Assembly (NCBI GenBank): GCA_030685015.1
Contig: JAUXWS010000087.1
Span: 62,001-126,000 of the forward strand
Direction of reading: 5' to 3'
From: a bacterium
Lineage (GTDB): Bacteria > CAIWAD01
DNA: 64,000 nucleotides
Part shown: piece by piece, positions 43,549 to 51,205 of the stretch
How positions within the stretch are numbered: position 1 is the first letter of the stretch
Layout of the letters: each line of letters starts with the position of its first letter
The notes under the pieces: generated by a model
What the model was told of the DNA's origin: nothing
Database searches by the model: none
Seen by the model: only the letters and a program-made list of their open reading frames with translations
Program-made: the position numbers and the translations under genes

Positions 43549-44748
43549 TCACACGCGCTGCACGCCGGCCAGGTGCTCTCCCACCAGCCGGGCGATGGCC
43601 GGGGCGCTGGTCAGGCCCGGCGATTCGACGCCGATCAAGTTAACAAGGCCGGCCAGTCCCCGTCGACCCTCCTCGCGGATGTAGAAGTCGCCGGCCGGCT
43701 TCCGGCGCGGGCGCAGGCCCACTCCCGCCGGCCGCAGGTCGGCGGCGGCCAATCCGGGCAAAAAGCGGGACACGCCGGCGGCGAAGTCCGCGGCCAGGGC
43801 CTCGTCCTGCGCGAAGTCCTCCCGGCGGCTGTGTGGCGGGCAGGGCCAGGTGGCCGAGGGACCGAAGCGCAGGGCGCCGCCCAGATCCAGCGTGACGTGG
43901 ATGCCCAGGTGGCCCTCGCCGTCGGCGGGTGGCAGCGGGTAGATCAGGTGGCGCAGCGGAGGGCAGGCGCCGCCGCGGGGCGTGAAGTACTCGCCCCGGC
44001 TCCAGTATTGGCGCAGCCCCTCCCCCTCCACATCGATGCCGGCCAGGGCCGCCACCTGGTCCGCCTCCAGGCCCGCCGCGTTGACCACGGCCCGGGCGCT
44101 GATGGTCAGGCGGGGACCCCGGCGGGGCAATGCCCGCGGCAGGACGGGCGGCGCCTCTTCCTCCCGGCACGGCGCCAACGCTCCCTCCCCCTCCTCCACC
44201 TCCAGCTCCCATCCGCCCGCCACCGGCCGCAGGGCGGCGACGCGGGAGCGGCACGCCAGCTGGGCGCCAGCCGCCCGGGCCCGTTCCCAGAGGTGGCGCA
44301 TCAACCCGTGGCTGTCCAGGATGGCCGTCTCCGGACTCCACAGCGCCGCCAGGGCGCGCACGGCCGGCTCGGCCGCGGCCAACTCCTCCACGCCGGCGCG
44401 GCGCAGGCTTGTCACGCCATTGAGTCGGCCTTGCTCCAGCAGGTCGTCCAGGCGCGAAAGTTCCTCCCGCCGGGTGGCGACGATGAACTTGCCCGTTTTC
44501 CGGTAGCCGAAATGGCCCTGGGCGGCCCATTCCTCGATGCGGCGCCGACCCTCCAGACAGAGGCGCGCCTTCAGACTGCCGGGTTCGTAGTAGATTCCGG
44601 CGTGGACCACCTCGGAGTTGCGGCTGGACACGCCCCGTCCATAGCCCTCCTCGCGTTCGAGAAGAAGCAGTTCGGCCCAGGGCGCCAATTCAGCGGCGAC
44701 GGCGAGTCCGACCACGCCGGCGCCCACGATGATGACGTCAACATCCAT
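43549..44748 (-). CDS. LhgO-type FAD-dependent oxidoreductase
   Basis: 399 aa from ATG 44748; an upstream in-frame ATG at 44766 is possible. The dinucleotide-binding motif is VDVIIVGAGVVGLAVAAELA. The family motifs SSRNSEVVHAGIYYEPGSLKA and GVGLRPRRKPAGDFYIREE match L-2-hydroxyglutarate oxidase/dehydrogenase (DAO superfamily). A 20-residue insertion rich in Glu and Pro around 225-245 is unusual. It probably oxidises L-2-hydroxyglutarate, repairing a side product of central metabolism. It is divergent from the glycosylase gene, with only 16 bp between starts. Confidence 0.83.
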   Translation of the reverse strand: MDVDVIIVGAGVVGLAVAAELAPWAELLLLEREEGYGRGVSSRNSEVVHAGIYYEPGSLKARLCLEGRRRIEEWAAQGHFGYRKTGKFIVATRREELSRLDDLLEQGRLNGVTSLRRAGVEELAAAEPAVRALAALWSPETAILDSHGLMRHLWERARAAGAQLACRSRVAALRPVAGGWELEVEEGEGALAPCREEEAPPVLPRALPRRGPRLTISARAVVNAAGLEADQVAALAGIDVEGEGLRQYWSRGEYFTPRGGACPPLRHLIYPLPPADGEGHLGIHVTLDLGGALRFGPSATWPCPPHSRREDFAQDEALAADFAAGVSRFLPGLAAADLRPAGVGLRPRRKPAGDFYIREEGRRGLAGLVNLIGVESPGLTSAPAIARLVGEHLAGVQRV

Positions 44749-44764
44749 GGAGTTTCCCGCTCTC

Positions 44765-45397
44765 ATGACCAGGAGGGAAGGCAGCACGCCCGCCGCGGGA
44801 GAGGGCGCCGCGCTGGAAGAGCTGTGCCGGGAGGCCGCCGCCTGCCGGCTCTGCGCGGAAGTGCCGGAGCCGCGACCGGTCTTCCAGGTCGGGATCACGG
44901 CCCGCCTGCTCATCGTGGGACAGGCCCCCGGCCGCCGCGTCCACCAGTGCGGCATCCCCTGGCACGATCCCTCCGGCGATCTCCTGCGCCACTGGCTGGA
45001 CCTGGATCGCGCCGCCTTCTACGACGCCTCCCGGGTGGCCATCGTGCCGGCCGGGCTCTGCTGGCCGGGCACGATTCCAGGGCGGGGGGACCGACCCCCG
45101 CCGCCCCGCTGCGCCGCGCTCTGGCAGCCGCGTTTCGCCGCCGCCCTGCCGAGGCTGGAGCTGGTGCTGGCCGTGGGGGCGGCCGCCCAGCGTCACTGGT
45201 TGCCCGGCGCCACGAGGGTGGATGAGACGGTGCGGGGAGGCGAGCGTCTCGCGGAGGTCCAGGACCGGCGCCTGGCCGTGCTGCCCCTGCCCCACCCCTC
45301 GCCCCGCAACCGCCGCTGGCTGGCGCTGCGTCCCTGGTTCGAGGCGGAGGTGCTGCCCCACCTGCGCCGCCGCGTCCAGCGGCTGTTGGCGTCATGA
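44765..45397 (+). CDS. Uracil-DNA glycosylase-family protein
   Basis: 210 aa from ATG 44765; a longer reading from 44729 would run into the divergent oxidase gene. It has a CRLC pair near the N-terminus, LLIVGQAPGRRVHQCGIPWH with the catalytic-loop GQAPGR, DPSGDLLRHWLDLDRAAFYD, and LPLPHPSPRNRRWL, the family's His-Pro-Ser loop. It resembles the about 200-aa UDG-like proteins of COG1573 found in many bacteria. Base-excision activity is plausible but unproven for this subgroup. Only two of the four Fe-S cysteines of family 4 are evident. Confidence 0.8.
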   Translation: MTRREGSTPAAGEGAALEELCREAAACRLCAEVPEPRPVFQVGITARLLIVGQAPGRRVHQCGIPWHDPSGDLLRHWLDLDRAAFYDASRVAIVPAGLCWPGTIPGRGDRPPPPRCAALWQPRFAAALPRLELVLAVGAAAQRHWLPGATRVDETVRGGERLAEVQDRRLAVLPLPHPSPRNRRWLALRPWFEAEVLPHLRRRVQRLLAS

Positions 45398-45454
45398 CGC
45401 TTGATCATGCAGCCATGAATCAGAACATTGCCTGCACACAGCCCCGGAGTGTCC

Positions 45455-46033
45455 ATGCGTCAGAAGACAGGTGACAAGCACGGCGCCATCCTGAAAGCCG
45501 CCGTCCAGGTTTTTGCCGACCAGGGCTTCGCCGAGGCGAAGGTGGCCCGCATCGCCCGCGTGGCCGGAGTGGCCACGGGCAGCGTCTACAACTACTTCGA
45601 CAGCAAGGAGGACCTCCTCCACTCCATCTTCCGCGACATGTGGACCCGCATCCTGGAGGATCTGGCCGAGCTGGCCGGGCAGACGGAAGTGCCGTCCGAC
45701 CAGCGGCTGGAGCGCATGGTGGACACGGTTTTCGACCGCTTCAGCGACGACGCCAACCTGGCGCGCGTCTTCGTCAACGAGCAAAGCTTCTGGATGCATC
45801 GCTGGGAGGGGGAGCTGGAGCAGCTCTACGGCCGCTTCATGGAGCTGCTGGGGCGCACCCTGCAGGATGCCGGCTTGCGGTCGCAGATGGATCCGACCAT
45901 CCAGCGCTACCTGGTCTTCGGCGCCGTGCGCCAGCTCATCCACCAGTGGGTGGACCCCAAGTGCGCCTTCACCCGGGAGCAGGCCCATGCGCAAATCCTG
46001 CTGCTCCTGCACTCCTTGACCGGCCAGGACTGA
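45455..46033 (+). CDS. TetR-family transcriptional regulator
   Basis: 192 aa from ATG 45455, with CGGAG upstream. The N-terminal helix-turn-helix is typical: ILKAAVQVFADQGFAEAKV, IARVAGVATGSVYNYFDSKE and DLLHSIF. The C-terminal ligand and dimer domain (about 60-192) resembles fatty-acid regulators of the FadR/YsiA type (QRLERMVDTVFDRFSDD), but the ligand is unknown. It stands alone on the plus strand between the glycosylase and convergent trpS. Confidence 0.88.
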   Translation: MRQKTGDKHGAILKAAVQVFADQGFAEAKVARIARVAGVATGSVYNYFDSKEDLLHSIFRDMWTRILEDLAELAGQTEVPSDQRLERMVDTVFDRFSDDANLARVFVNEQSFWMHRWEGELEQLYGRFMELLGRTLQDAGLRSQMDPTIQRYLVFGAVRQLIHQWVDPKCAFTREQAHAQILLLLHSLTGQD

Positions 46034-46062
46034 GCAAAAGCCGGCATCGCCCTGGCCATCTC

Positions 46063-46133
46063 ATCGCCATCTCATCGCCTCTCATCGCTATCGCTATCGA
46101 TCCCGATACCGATAGCGATATCGATATCGATTT
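46063..46133. repeat. CTCATCGC and GATAGC/GATATC repeat array between convergent genes
   Basis: Direct repeats of the type CTCATCGC(C) are followed by ATCGCTATCGCTATCGATC and then GATACCGATAGCGATATCGA. The two arms are nearly complementary and could fold into an imperfect hairpin of about 19 bp. It lies in the 124-bp gap between the ends of the TetR and trpS genes and shares its hexamers with the arrays at 14755-14924. Confidence 0.8.
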
Positions 46134-46157
46134 GGAGAAACTCGAGCCGGCCTGGGT

Positions 46158-47189
46158 TCACAACTGCACGAAGCCCACCTTGCGCTGGACCTTGCCCAAC
46201 ATGCGGCCGGCCCTCCGACGCGCCTTCTCGGCGCCCTGGCGCAGGATCTCCTCCAGCCCCGGCTTGTCGGCCAGCAGCTCCCGCGTCCGGGTGCGGATGG
46301 GCGTCAGCCAGGCCGCCAGCGCCTCGCCCAGCTCCTCCTTGAAAGCGCCGTAGCCCTTGCCGGCGAAGCGCTGCTCCAGGCTGGCGAAGTCCTCGCCCGT
46401 GGCGGCCCGGAAGAGGGTCATCAGGTTGCTCACCCCGGGTCGTCCCTCTGGATCATAGGCGATGCTGTCCCCCGAGTCCGTCACCGCCCGGCGGATCTTG
46501 CCCTTGATCTCCCCCGGCTCGTCCAGCAGGAAGATGGTGGCGTTGGGGTCGGAATCGGACTTGGACATCTTGGCCGCGGGGTCCTGCAGGCTCATGATGC
46601 GGGCGCCCTCGGCCCGGGGCGGAATCCAGGGCTCGGGCAGGGTGAAAGTCTCGCTGTAGAGATGGTTGAAGCGCTGGGCCAGGTCGCGCGCCAACTCCAG
46701 ATGCTGCTTCTGGTCCTCCCCGACGGGAACTTTGTCCGCGTCGTAGAGCAGGATGTCGGCGGCCATCAGCACGGGGTAGGTGAGCAGGCCCGTGTTGATG
46801 TTCTTCTCGTTCTTGCGGGCCTTGTCCTTGAACTGGGTCATGCGCTGCAGCTGGCCCAGGGGTGCGATGCAGCTGAGGATCCAGGCCAGCTCGCTGTGCT
46901 GGGGAACGTGGCTCTGGATGAAGACCGTGTGGCGCGCCGGGTCGATTCCCGCCGCCAGGTAGAGGGCGAGGGCCTCCAGGCATTGCCGGCGCAGGTCGGC
47001 GGGCTTCTGCCAGACGGTGATGGCGTGCATGTCCACCAGCATGTAGAAGCACTCGTGGTCCTCCTGCAGCCGGACCCAGTTGCGCATGGCGCCAAGGTAG
47101 TTGCCGATCATCAGGCGTCCGCTGGGTTGGATGCCTGACAGGATGACCGGCAGGCGGGGCGGAGTCGGGGCGGGGGTCGATGGGTCCAT
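46158..47189 (-). CDS. trpS: Tryptophanyl-tRNA synthetase
   Basis: 343 aa from ATG 47189. It is a class I synthetase with the HIGH-equivalent PSGRLMIGNYLGAM and the KMSKS loop AAKMSKSDSDPNATIFL. Other TrpRS landmarks are DMHAITVWQKPADLR, SHVPQHSELAWIL, MTQFKDKARKN and NTGLLTYPVLMAADILLYDA. It charges tRNA-Trp with tryptophan. It is the last gene of a five-gene minus-strand run (ABC ATPase, permease, LolA-like, alcohol dehydrogenase, trpS), 11 bp after the dehydrogenase. Confidence 0.96.
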   Translation of the reverse strand: MDPSTPAPTPPRLPVILSGIQPSGRLMIGNYLGAMRNWVRLQEDHECFYMLVDMHAITVWQKPADLRRQCLEALALYLAAGIDPARHTVFIQSHVPQHSELAWILSCIAPLGQLQRMTQFKDKARKNEKNINTGLLTYPVLMAADILLYDADKVPVGEDQKQHLELARDLAQRFNHLYSETFTLPEPWIPPRAEGARIMSLQDPAAKMSKSDSDPNATIFLLDEPGEIKGKIRRAVTDSGDSIAYDPEGRPGVSNLMTLFRAATGEDFASLEQRFAGKGYGAFKEELGEALAAWLTPIRTRTRELLADKPGLEEILRQGAEKARRRAGRMLGKVQRKVGFVQL

Positions 47190-47200
47190 GAATCCTCGCT

Positions 47201-48382
47201 TCAACAGGAAGAGCTTAGAATCTCCTTGACGGCGGCCTCGTGGTAATCGTCCATCCCCCAGGCGCCAGCCTGGCGGGCGACGTTGGCGGCGATCTCGTCG
47301 TGCCGCTCCGGACCCACCCCCGCCTCGCCCAGGCGGGTGGGGCTGCCGATCTCCCGGTACCAGGCCTCGATGGCGCCGATGCACGCCTGCGCCCCCGACT
47401 GGATGGTGGCGGAAGCCGGCAGGCCGAAGACCCTCTCCCCCAGGCGGGCGAGGCGGGCGGCCAGCGGGGCGGCGGCGGGCTGTTCCAGGCGCCAGCGCAG
47501 CCAGCCGGGAAAGAGGGCGGACAGACCGGCGCCATGGGCCAGGTCCGTGATGGCGCTCACCGCATGCTCGATCAGGTGGACGGGAAAGGGGGCCGGCCCC
47601 ATCCCGGCGCTGGTGACGCCGTTGAGGGCCATGGTGGCCGTCCACATGAAATCGCCGCGCGCCTCCAGGTCGAGGGGGTCGCGCCGCAGGCGCGCGCCGC
47701 AGTCCACCAGGCAGCGGATGAGGGCCTCCTTCAACTCCAGCTGGACGATGGGCCGCGCCACGGGCGTGTTGGCATAGGGTTCCATCACGTGGGCGAAAGC
47801 GTCCGACAGGCCGTTGGCCGTCTGCTCCCAGGGCAGGGTGAGGGTGAGGGCGGGGTCGAGCAGGGAGACGCGCGGATGGGTGTGCAGGCTGGAGAAAAAA
47901 GTCTTCTCCCGCGTCTCCTCCCTCGTCACCACGGCGCCGCCGTTCATCTCGCTGCCGGTGGCGGCCAGGGTGAGGACGGCGACCAGGGGCAGGGCGGCCT
48001 GGACCGTGGCCGCGCCGCTGAAGAAGTCCCACACGTCGTGCTCGGCCAGGGCGCCGGCGGCGATGGCCTTGGCGCTGTCCACCACGCTGCCGCCCCCCAC
48101 CGCCAGCACCAGGTCGACCTGCCGGCGCCGCGCCAGCTCGATGCCGGCCCGCACGTGGAAGAGCACGGGGTTGGGCCGCACCCCCTCGTGGAGGATGGCC
48201 TCCACTCCCGCCGCCGCCAGCTGGGCCTCCACCTGGTCCAGCAGGCCGCTGCGGCGCGCGCTGCCCTGCCCGGCCACGAGCAGGGCCCGCCGGCCCAGGG
48301 CGCGGCAGGCCTCGCCCACCCGGGACGACACGCCGGGGCCGAACTCGATCCGGGTCGGATTCTGGAAGACGAAGGGATTCAT
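47201..48382 (-). CDS. Iron-containing alcohol dehydrogenase (YqhD/BDH-like)
   Basis: 393 aa. It begins PFVFQNPTRIEFGPGV, with the NAD(P) motif LVLAVGGGSVVDSAKAIAAG and the metal site in GLSDAFAHVMEPYAN, followed by His residues in PFPVHLIEHAVSAITDLAHG. This combination is typical of the YqhD/butanol-dehydrogenase branch that reduces aldehydes with NADPH. It overlaps the LolA-like gene by 4 nt. The substrate is unknown. Confidence 0.9.
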   Translation of the reverse strand: MNPFVFQNPTRIEFGPGVSSRVGEACRALGRRALLVAGQGSARRSGLLDQVEAQLAAAGVEAILHEGVRPNPVLFHVRAGIELARRRQVDLVLAVGGGSVVDSAKAIAAGALAEHDVWDFFSGAATVQAALPLVAVLTLAATGSEMNGGAVVTREETREKTFFSSLHTHPRVSLLDPALTLTLPWEQTANGLSDAFAHVMEPYANTPVARPIVQLELKEALIRCLVDCGARLRRDPLDLEARGDFMWTATMALNGVTSAGMGPAPFPVHLIEHAVSAITDLAHGAGLSALFPGWLRWRLEQPAAAPLAARLARLGERVFGLPASATIQSGAQACIGAIEAWYREIGSPTRLGEAGVGPERHDEIAANVARQAGAWGMDDYHEAAVKEILSSSC

Positions 48383-49092
48383 CGCTTGCCGCCTCCTCGT
48401 GGGCTATCCGCGACCAGGATCCGATGCCCATCCAGGACGAGCCGGATCGACCCCCGGCCCTCGCGCGGGGTCTTGCGCTGCCGCATGGCGCCGCGCAGCC
48501 GTTCATAGTGGCGCTGGAGCTCCGGGCCGAGGGCCAGCTCGACCCGCACCGCGGCGGGCAGCCAGTGGCCGCCCACGGACAACCAGTCGTTCTCCAGCCG
48601 CAGGGTCTCCAATGTATCGTGCCAGGTGCTGACCTGGGTGACCAGCCAGCGCAGGGTGTCCACGCAATAGTCCATGCGCGCCAGCAGGCCGTCCTCGCGG
48701 AAACTGCCGGCCAGGCGGACGCTGTGGGGCGGATCGCCGGCGCGGGGTGGCAACCGGCGCGGCTCGGAAAGACCGGCGAAGAGGCTGTCCGCCGTCCACA
48801 TCATCGCCCGGCGCGGGAGCAGGACGAAGCCCTTGGCCTCGAATGAGAAACTGTCCGGTGGCGTGAAGCGCAATCCGGCCTGCCTGCCCTTGACGCGCAT
48901 GCCGGGCAGGTCGATGTCGATGAGCAGGCGGGCGCTCCAGGCCGGCAGTTTCTCCTGGGCGGCCCTGACGCGCTGGATGAGACGCTCCGCCTCCGCGCGG
49001 CCGCTTACCGTCCCCGTGGCCGGCACGGCCGTCCAGGTGGCGGCCAGCAGGATGAGCAGGACCATGGGCAGGGCCGGGAAAAGGGTTCTCAT
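48379..49092 (-). CDS. Secreted LolA-like protein
   Basis: 237 aa. A signal peptide (about 1-26, MVLLILLAATWTAVPATG) is followed by AEAERLIQRVRAAQEKLPAW and then amphipathic beta strands (RLLIDIDLPGMRVKGRQAGL, DSFSFEAKGFVLLP). This is the layout of the LolA/LppX fold, which binds lipids or lipoproteins. There is no clear lipobox. It is coupled to the ABC permease (ATGA), so it may serve as the periplasmic partner of that transporter. The family call rests on pattern only. Confidence 0.5.
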   Translation of the reverse strand: MRTLFPALPMVLLILLAATWTAVPATGTVSGRAEAERLIQRVRAAQEKLPAWSARLLIDIDLPGMRVKGRQAGLRFTPPDSFSFEAKGFVLLPRRAMMWTADSLFAGLSEPRRLPPRAGDPPHSVRLAGSFREDGLLARMDYCVDTLRWLVTQVSTWHDTLETLRLENDWLSVGGHWLPAAVRVELALGPELQRHYERLRGAMRQRKTPREGRGSIRLVLDGHRILVADSPRGGGKR

Positions 49093-49928
49093 GACAGGAT
49101 GTCCTTCCGCAGGAAGGCGCCGGCGGCCGCCCCGGTGAAGAGGGCGGTCCAGGCCGCCAGGCATGTCAGGCTGCGCCCCAGCTCGCCCAGCGGCAGCGGA
49201 TCCTCCAGGGCCAGGCTCCACACATCGAAGTGCGAGGTGGGCAGCCAGGGCCGCACGCCGTCGAAGAGCGCCAGGGGCAGGTTGGAGACGGCGAGCAGCA
49301 CGATGAGGATGGCCATGCTGCCCACGATCGGTCCGATCGGGTGTTCCACCAGGGTGCCCACCCAGAAAGCCAGGGCGGCCACGCAGGCCATCGCCGCCGC
49401 CGCGCAGAGATAGGCCAGGGCGAGACGGGGAAGCGCCTCCTCCTCGGCCAGCAGGACCAGGCCGTCGGCCCCCGCCACCAGCACGTCGCCGCTGCCCATC
49501 AGCAGCAGGCCGACGCCGACCGACACCACGGCCAGGAGGGCCACCAGGCTGAGAGCGTAGAGCTGGGCCACAAGGTATTTGGCGGCCAGCACCTGCCAGC
49601 GCGCGGGACGCCGCGTCAGCCAGACCCGCCAGGTGCCCCGCACCGCCTCGCCGGAAAGGATGTCGCCGGCCACCAGGGTGATGAGGAAGGGAACGTGCAC
49701 CCAGAGGAAGTTCATGACAATGACCGTCGCCGTGTAGCCGTTCATCACGCTGCCCACGACGAAGAACTGCTCCTCGAGGCCGCGCAGGAACTGGGCGGCC
49801 AGTTGCTCGCCGCCGGCGGCCAGACCCCAGAGGATGAGCGGCACCACGACCAGGATGGCGGCGTAGCCGATGCCGGTGCGGGCCAGACGGCTGGTCTTGG
49901 CCACCTCGGCCAGGAAGAGGGTCAACAC
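49089..49928 (-). CDS. ABC-2-type transporter permease
   Basis: 279 aa from GTG 49928, overlapping the ATPase stop by 7 nt. It has six predicted transmembrane helices. The first loop contains VAGDILSGEAVRGTWRVWLT, the E-G-T-x-R region conserved in ABC-2 permeases such as those next to NatA/CcmA-type ATPases. It forms the membrane channel with the ATPase encoded just upstream. The substrate is unknown; coupling to the LolA-like gene suggests an envelope component. Confidence 0.85.
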   Translation of the reverse strand: MLTLFLAEVAKTSRLARTGIGYAAILVVVPLILWGLAAGGEQLAAQFLRGLEEQFFVVGSVMNGYTATVIVMNFLWVHVPFLITLVAGDILSGEAVRGTWRVWLTRRPARWQVLAAKYLVAQLYALSLVALLAVVSVGVGLLLMGSGDVLVAGADGLVLLAEEEALPRLALAYLCAAAAMACVAALAFWVGTLVEHPIGPIVGSMAILIVLLAVSNLPLALFDGVRPWLPTSHFDVWSLALEDPLPLGELGRSLTCLAAWTALFTGAAAGAFLRKDILS

Positions 49929-50863
49929 GGCTCCTCCCCGCCCGCCAGCGAGAAGAGCAGGTCCTCCAGTGAATCCCGCGGTCGGAACTCGGCCAGCCCC
50001 AGGTCGGCGGCGGCCAATTGCGCCACCAGGGCCGGCGCGTCCAGGTCCGGCGCCTGGAAGGCCAGGCGCCCGCCCCTCTCCTCCAGTCCGCACAGGCCGG
50101 GGACCCGGGCCAGGATCTGTCTGGCGCGGTCTCTGTCACGACAGAGGATCTCCCAGCGCCGACCGCCGTGGCGCTCGAAGAGTGTGCCCGGCTCCCCGTC
50201 GGCCACGCGGCGGCCTCGGTGCAGCACAAGCAGACGGTCGGCGAGCAGGTGAACCTCGCCCAGCAAATGGCTGGAGAAAAGGACGGCCATGCCCTCCTCG
50301 CCGGCCAGGCGGCGGATCCAGTCCCGCATGCGGCGCATGCCGGCGGGGTCCAGGCCAGTCATCGGCTCGTCCAGCAGCAGGAGGCGCGGCCGGTGGAGGA
50401 TGGCCTGGGCCAGGCCCAGGCGCTGCTTCATGCCCTGGCTGTACACCTTGACGCGGTCGCCGGCGCGGGCGGCCAGGCCCACCTGGGCCAGCACCTCCTC
50501 GACGCGCCGCTCGTCGCGCACGCCCTGCAGCCGGCCCAGCCAGCGCAGGTTGTCGCGGGCGCTGAGCTGGGGATAGAGGTCAGCCCGCTCGACCAGGGCG
50601 CCCACGCCGGCCAGGACGCGCCGATGACCGCCCGGGAAGGTCTCGCCCAGGAGGCGGAAGCTGCCGGACGTGGGGCGGACCAGGCCGAGCAGCATGCGCA
50701 GGGTCGTGCTCTTGCCGGCCCCGTTGGGTCCCAGGAAGCCGAGGATCTCACCAGGCGCCAGGCTGAAGGTCAGATCCTCGACGGCCATCCGCCGGCCAAA
50801 GCGTTTGCCCAACCCGTGGACGGCAAGAATGGGATCCGGGCTGAAGGTCGATGAGCTGGCCAT
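49922..50863 (-). CDS. ABC transporter ATP-binding protein
   Basis: 313 aa from ATG 50863; in-frame ATGs at 50890-50908 are possible starts. Walker A is LGPNGAGKSTTLRMLLG, the signature is VKVYSQGMKQRLGLAQA, Walker B is LLLDEPMTGLDPAG, and the switch His is in LFSSHLLGE. The C-terminal extension (about 230-313) resembles that of CcmA/NatA-like ABC-2 ATPases. It begins the operon, and the 342-bp region upstream is shared with the divergent exonuclease-family gene. Confidence 0.92.
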   Translation of the reverse strand: MASSSTFSPDPILAVHGLGKRFGRRMAVEDLTFSLAPGEILGFLGPNGAGKSTTLRMLLGLVRPTSGSFRLLGETFPGGHRRVLAGVGALVERADLYPQLSARDNLRWLGRLQGVRDERRVEEVLAQVGLAARAGDRVKVYSQGMKQRLGLAQAILHRPRLLLLDEPMTGLDPAGMRRMRDWIRRLAGEEGMAVLFSSHLLGEVHLLADRLLVLHRGRRVADGEPGTLFERHGGRRWEILCRDRDRARQILARVPGLCGLEERGGRLAFQAPDLDAPALVAQLAAADLGLAEFRPRDSLEDLLFSLAGGEEPC

Positions 50864-51016
50864 GGTCGAACCTATGACATCCTTGCCCATCATGCCATCC
50901 CTGGACATGTATCACAGCTGTTTCAGGATGGGGCCGGGCGCCCACCGACGGACATGTGCCGGAGATAGATTCAGACAATTGGTGGTCAATACATGCGCTA
51001 TTCGTTATTGGCGAGA

Positions 51017-51159
51017 GCCTGGCACCGACCTGGCACCGGCCTGGCACCGGCCTGGCACCGACCTGGCACCGGCCTGGCACCGGCCTGGCACCGGCCTGGC
51101 ACCGGCCTGGCACTGACCTGGCACCGACCTGGCACCGGCCTGGCACCGGCCTGGCACCC
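51017..51159. repeat. Thirteen tandem copies of an 11-bp unit
   Basis: The unit is RCCTGGCACCG (R = A or G), repeated head to tail without spacers. It is perfect except for one T (copy 9) and the last base (copy 13). It fills almost half of the 342-bp divergent region 50864-51205 between the ABC ATPase and the exonuclease-family gene. The rest of that region shows no gene. Because 11 is not a multiple of 3 and the unit has no stop, several frames stay open across it. Confidence 0.95.
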
Positions 51160-51205
51160 AGCTTGGCCGAGCGGGTTTTTCGCGAGCAAAGCGCCATGTT
51201 CCGGC

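Noticed and set aside
51017-51159. Possible CRISPR array
   Set aside because: The repeats are only 11 bp and directly adjacent with no spacers, and no cas gene is near.
50993-51205. N-terminal extension of the exonuclease-family protein through the repeats (AWHRPGTGLAP units)
   Set aside because: A good signal peptide begins at ATG 51206, and the upstream frame is only open because the repeat has no stop codons.
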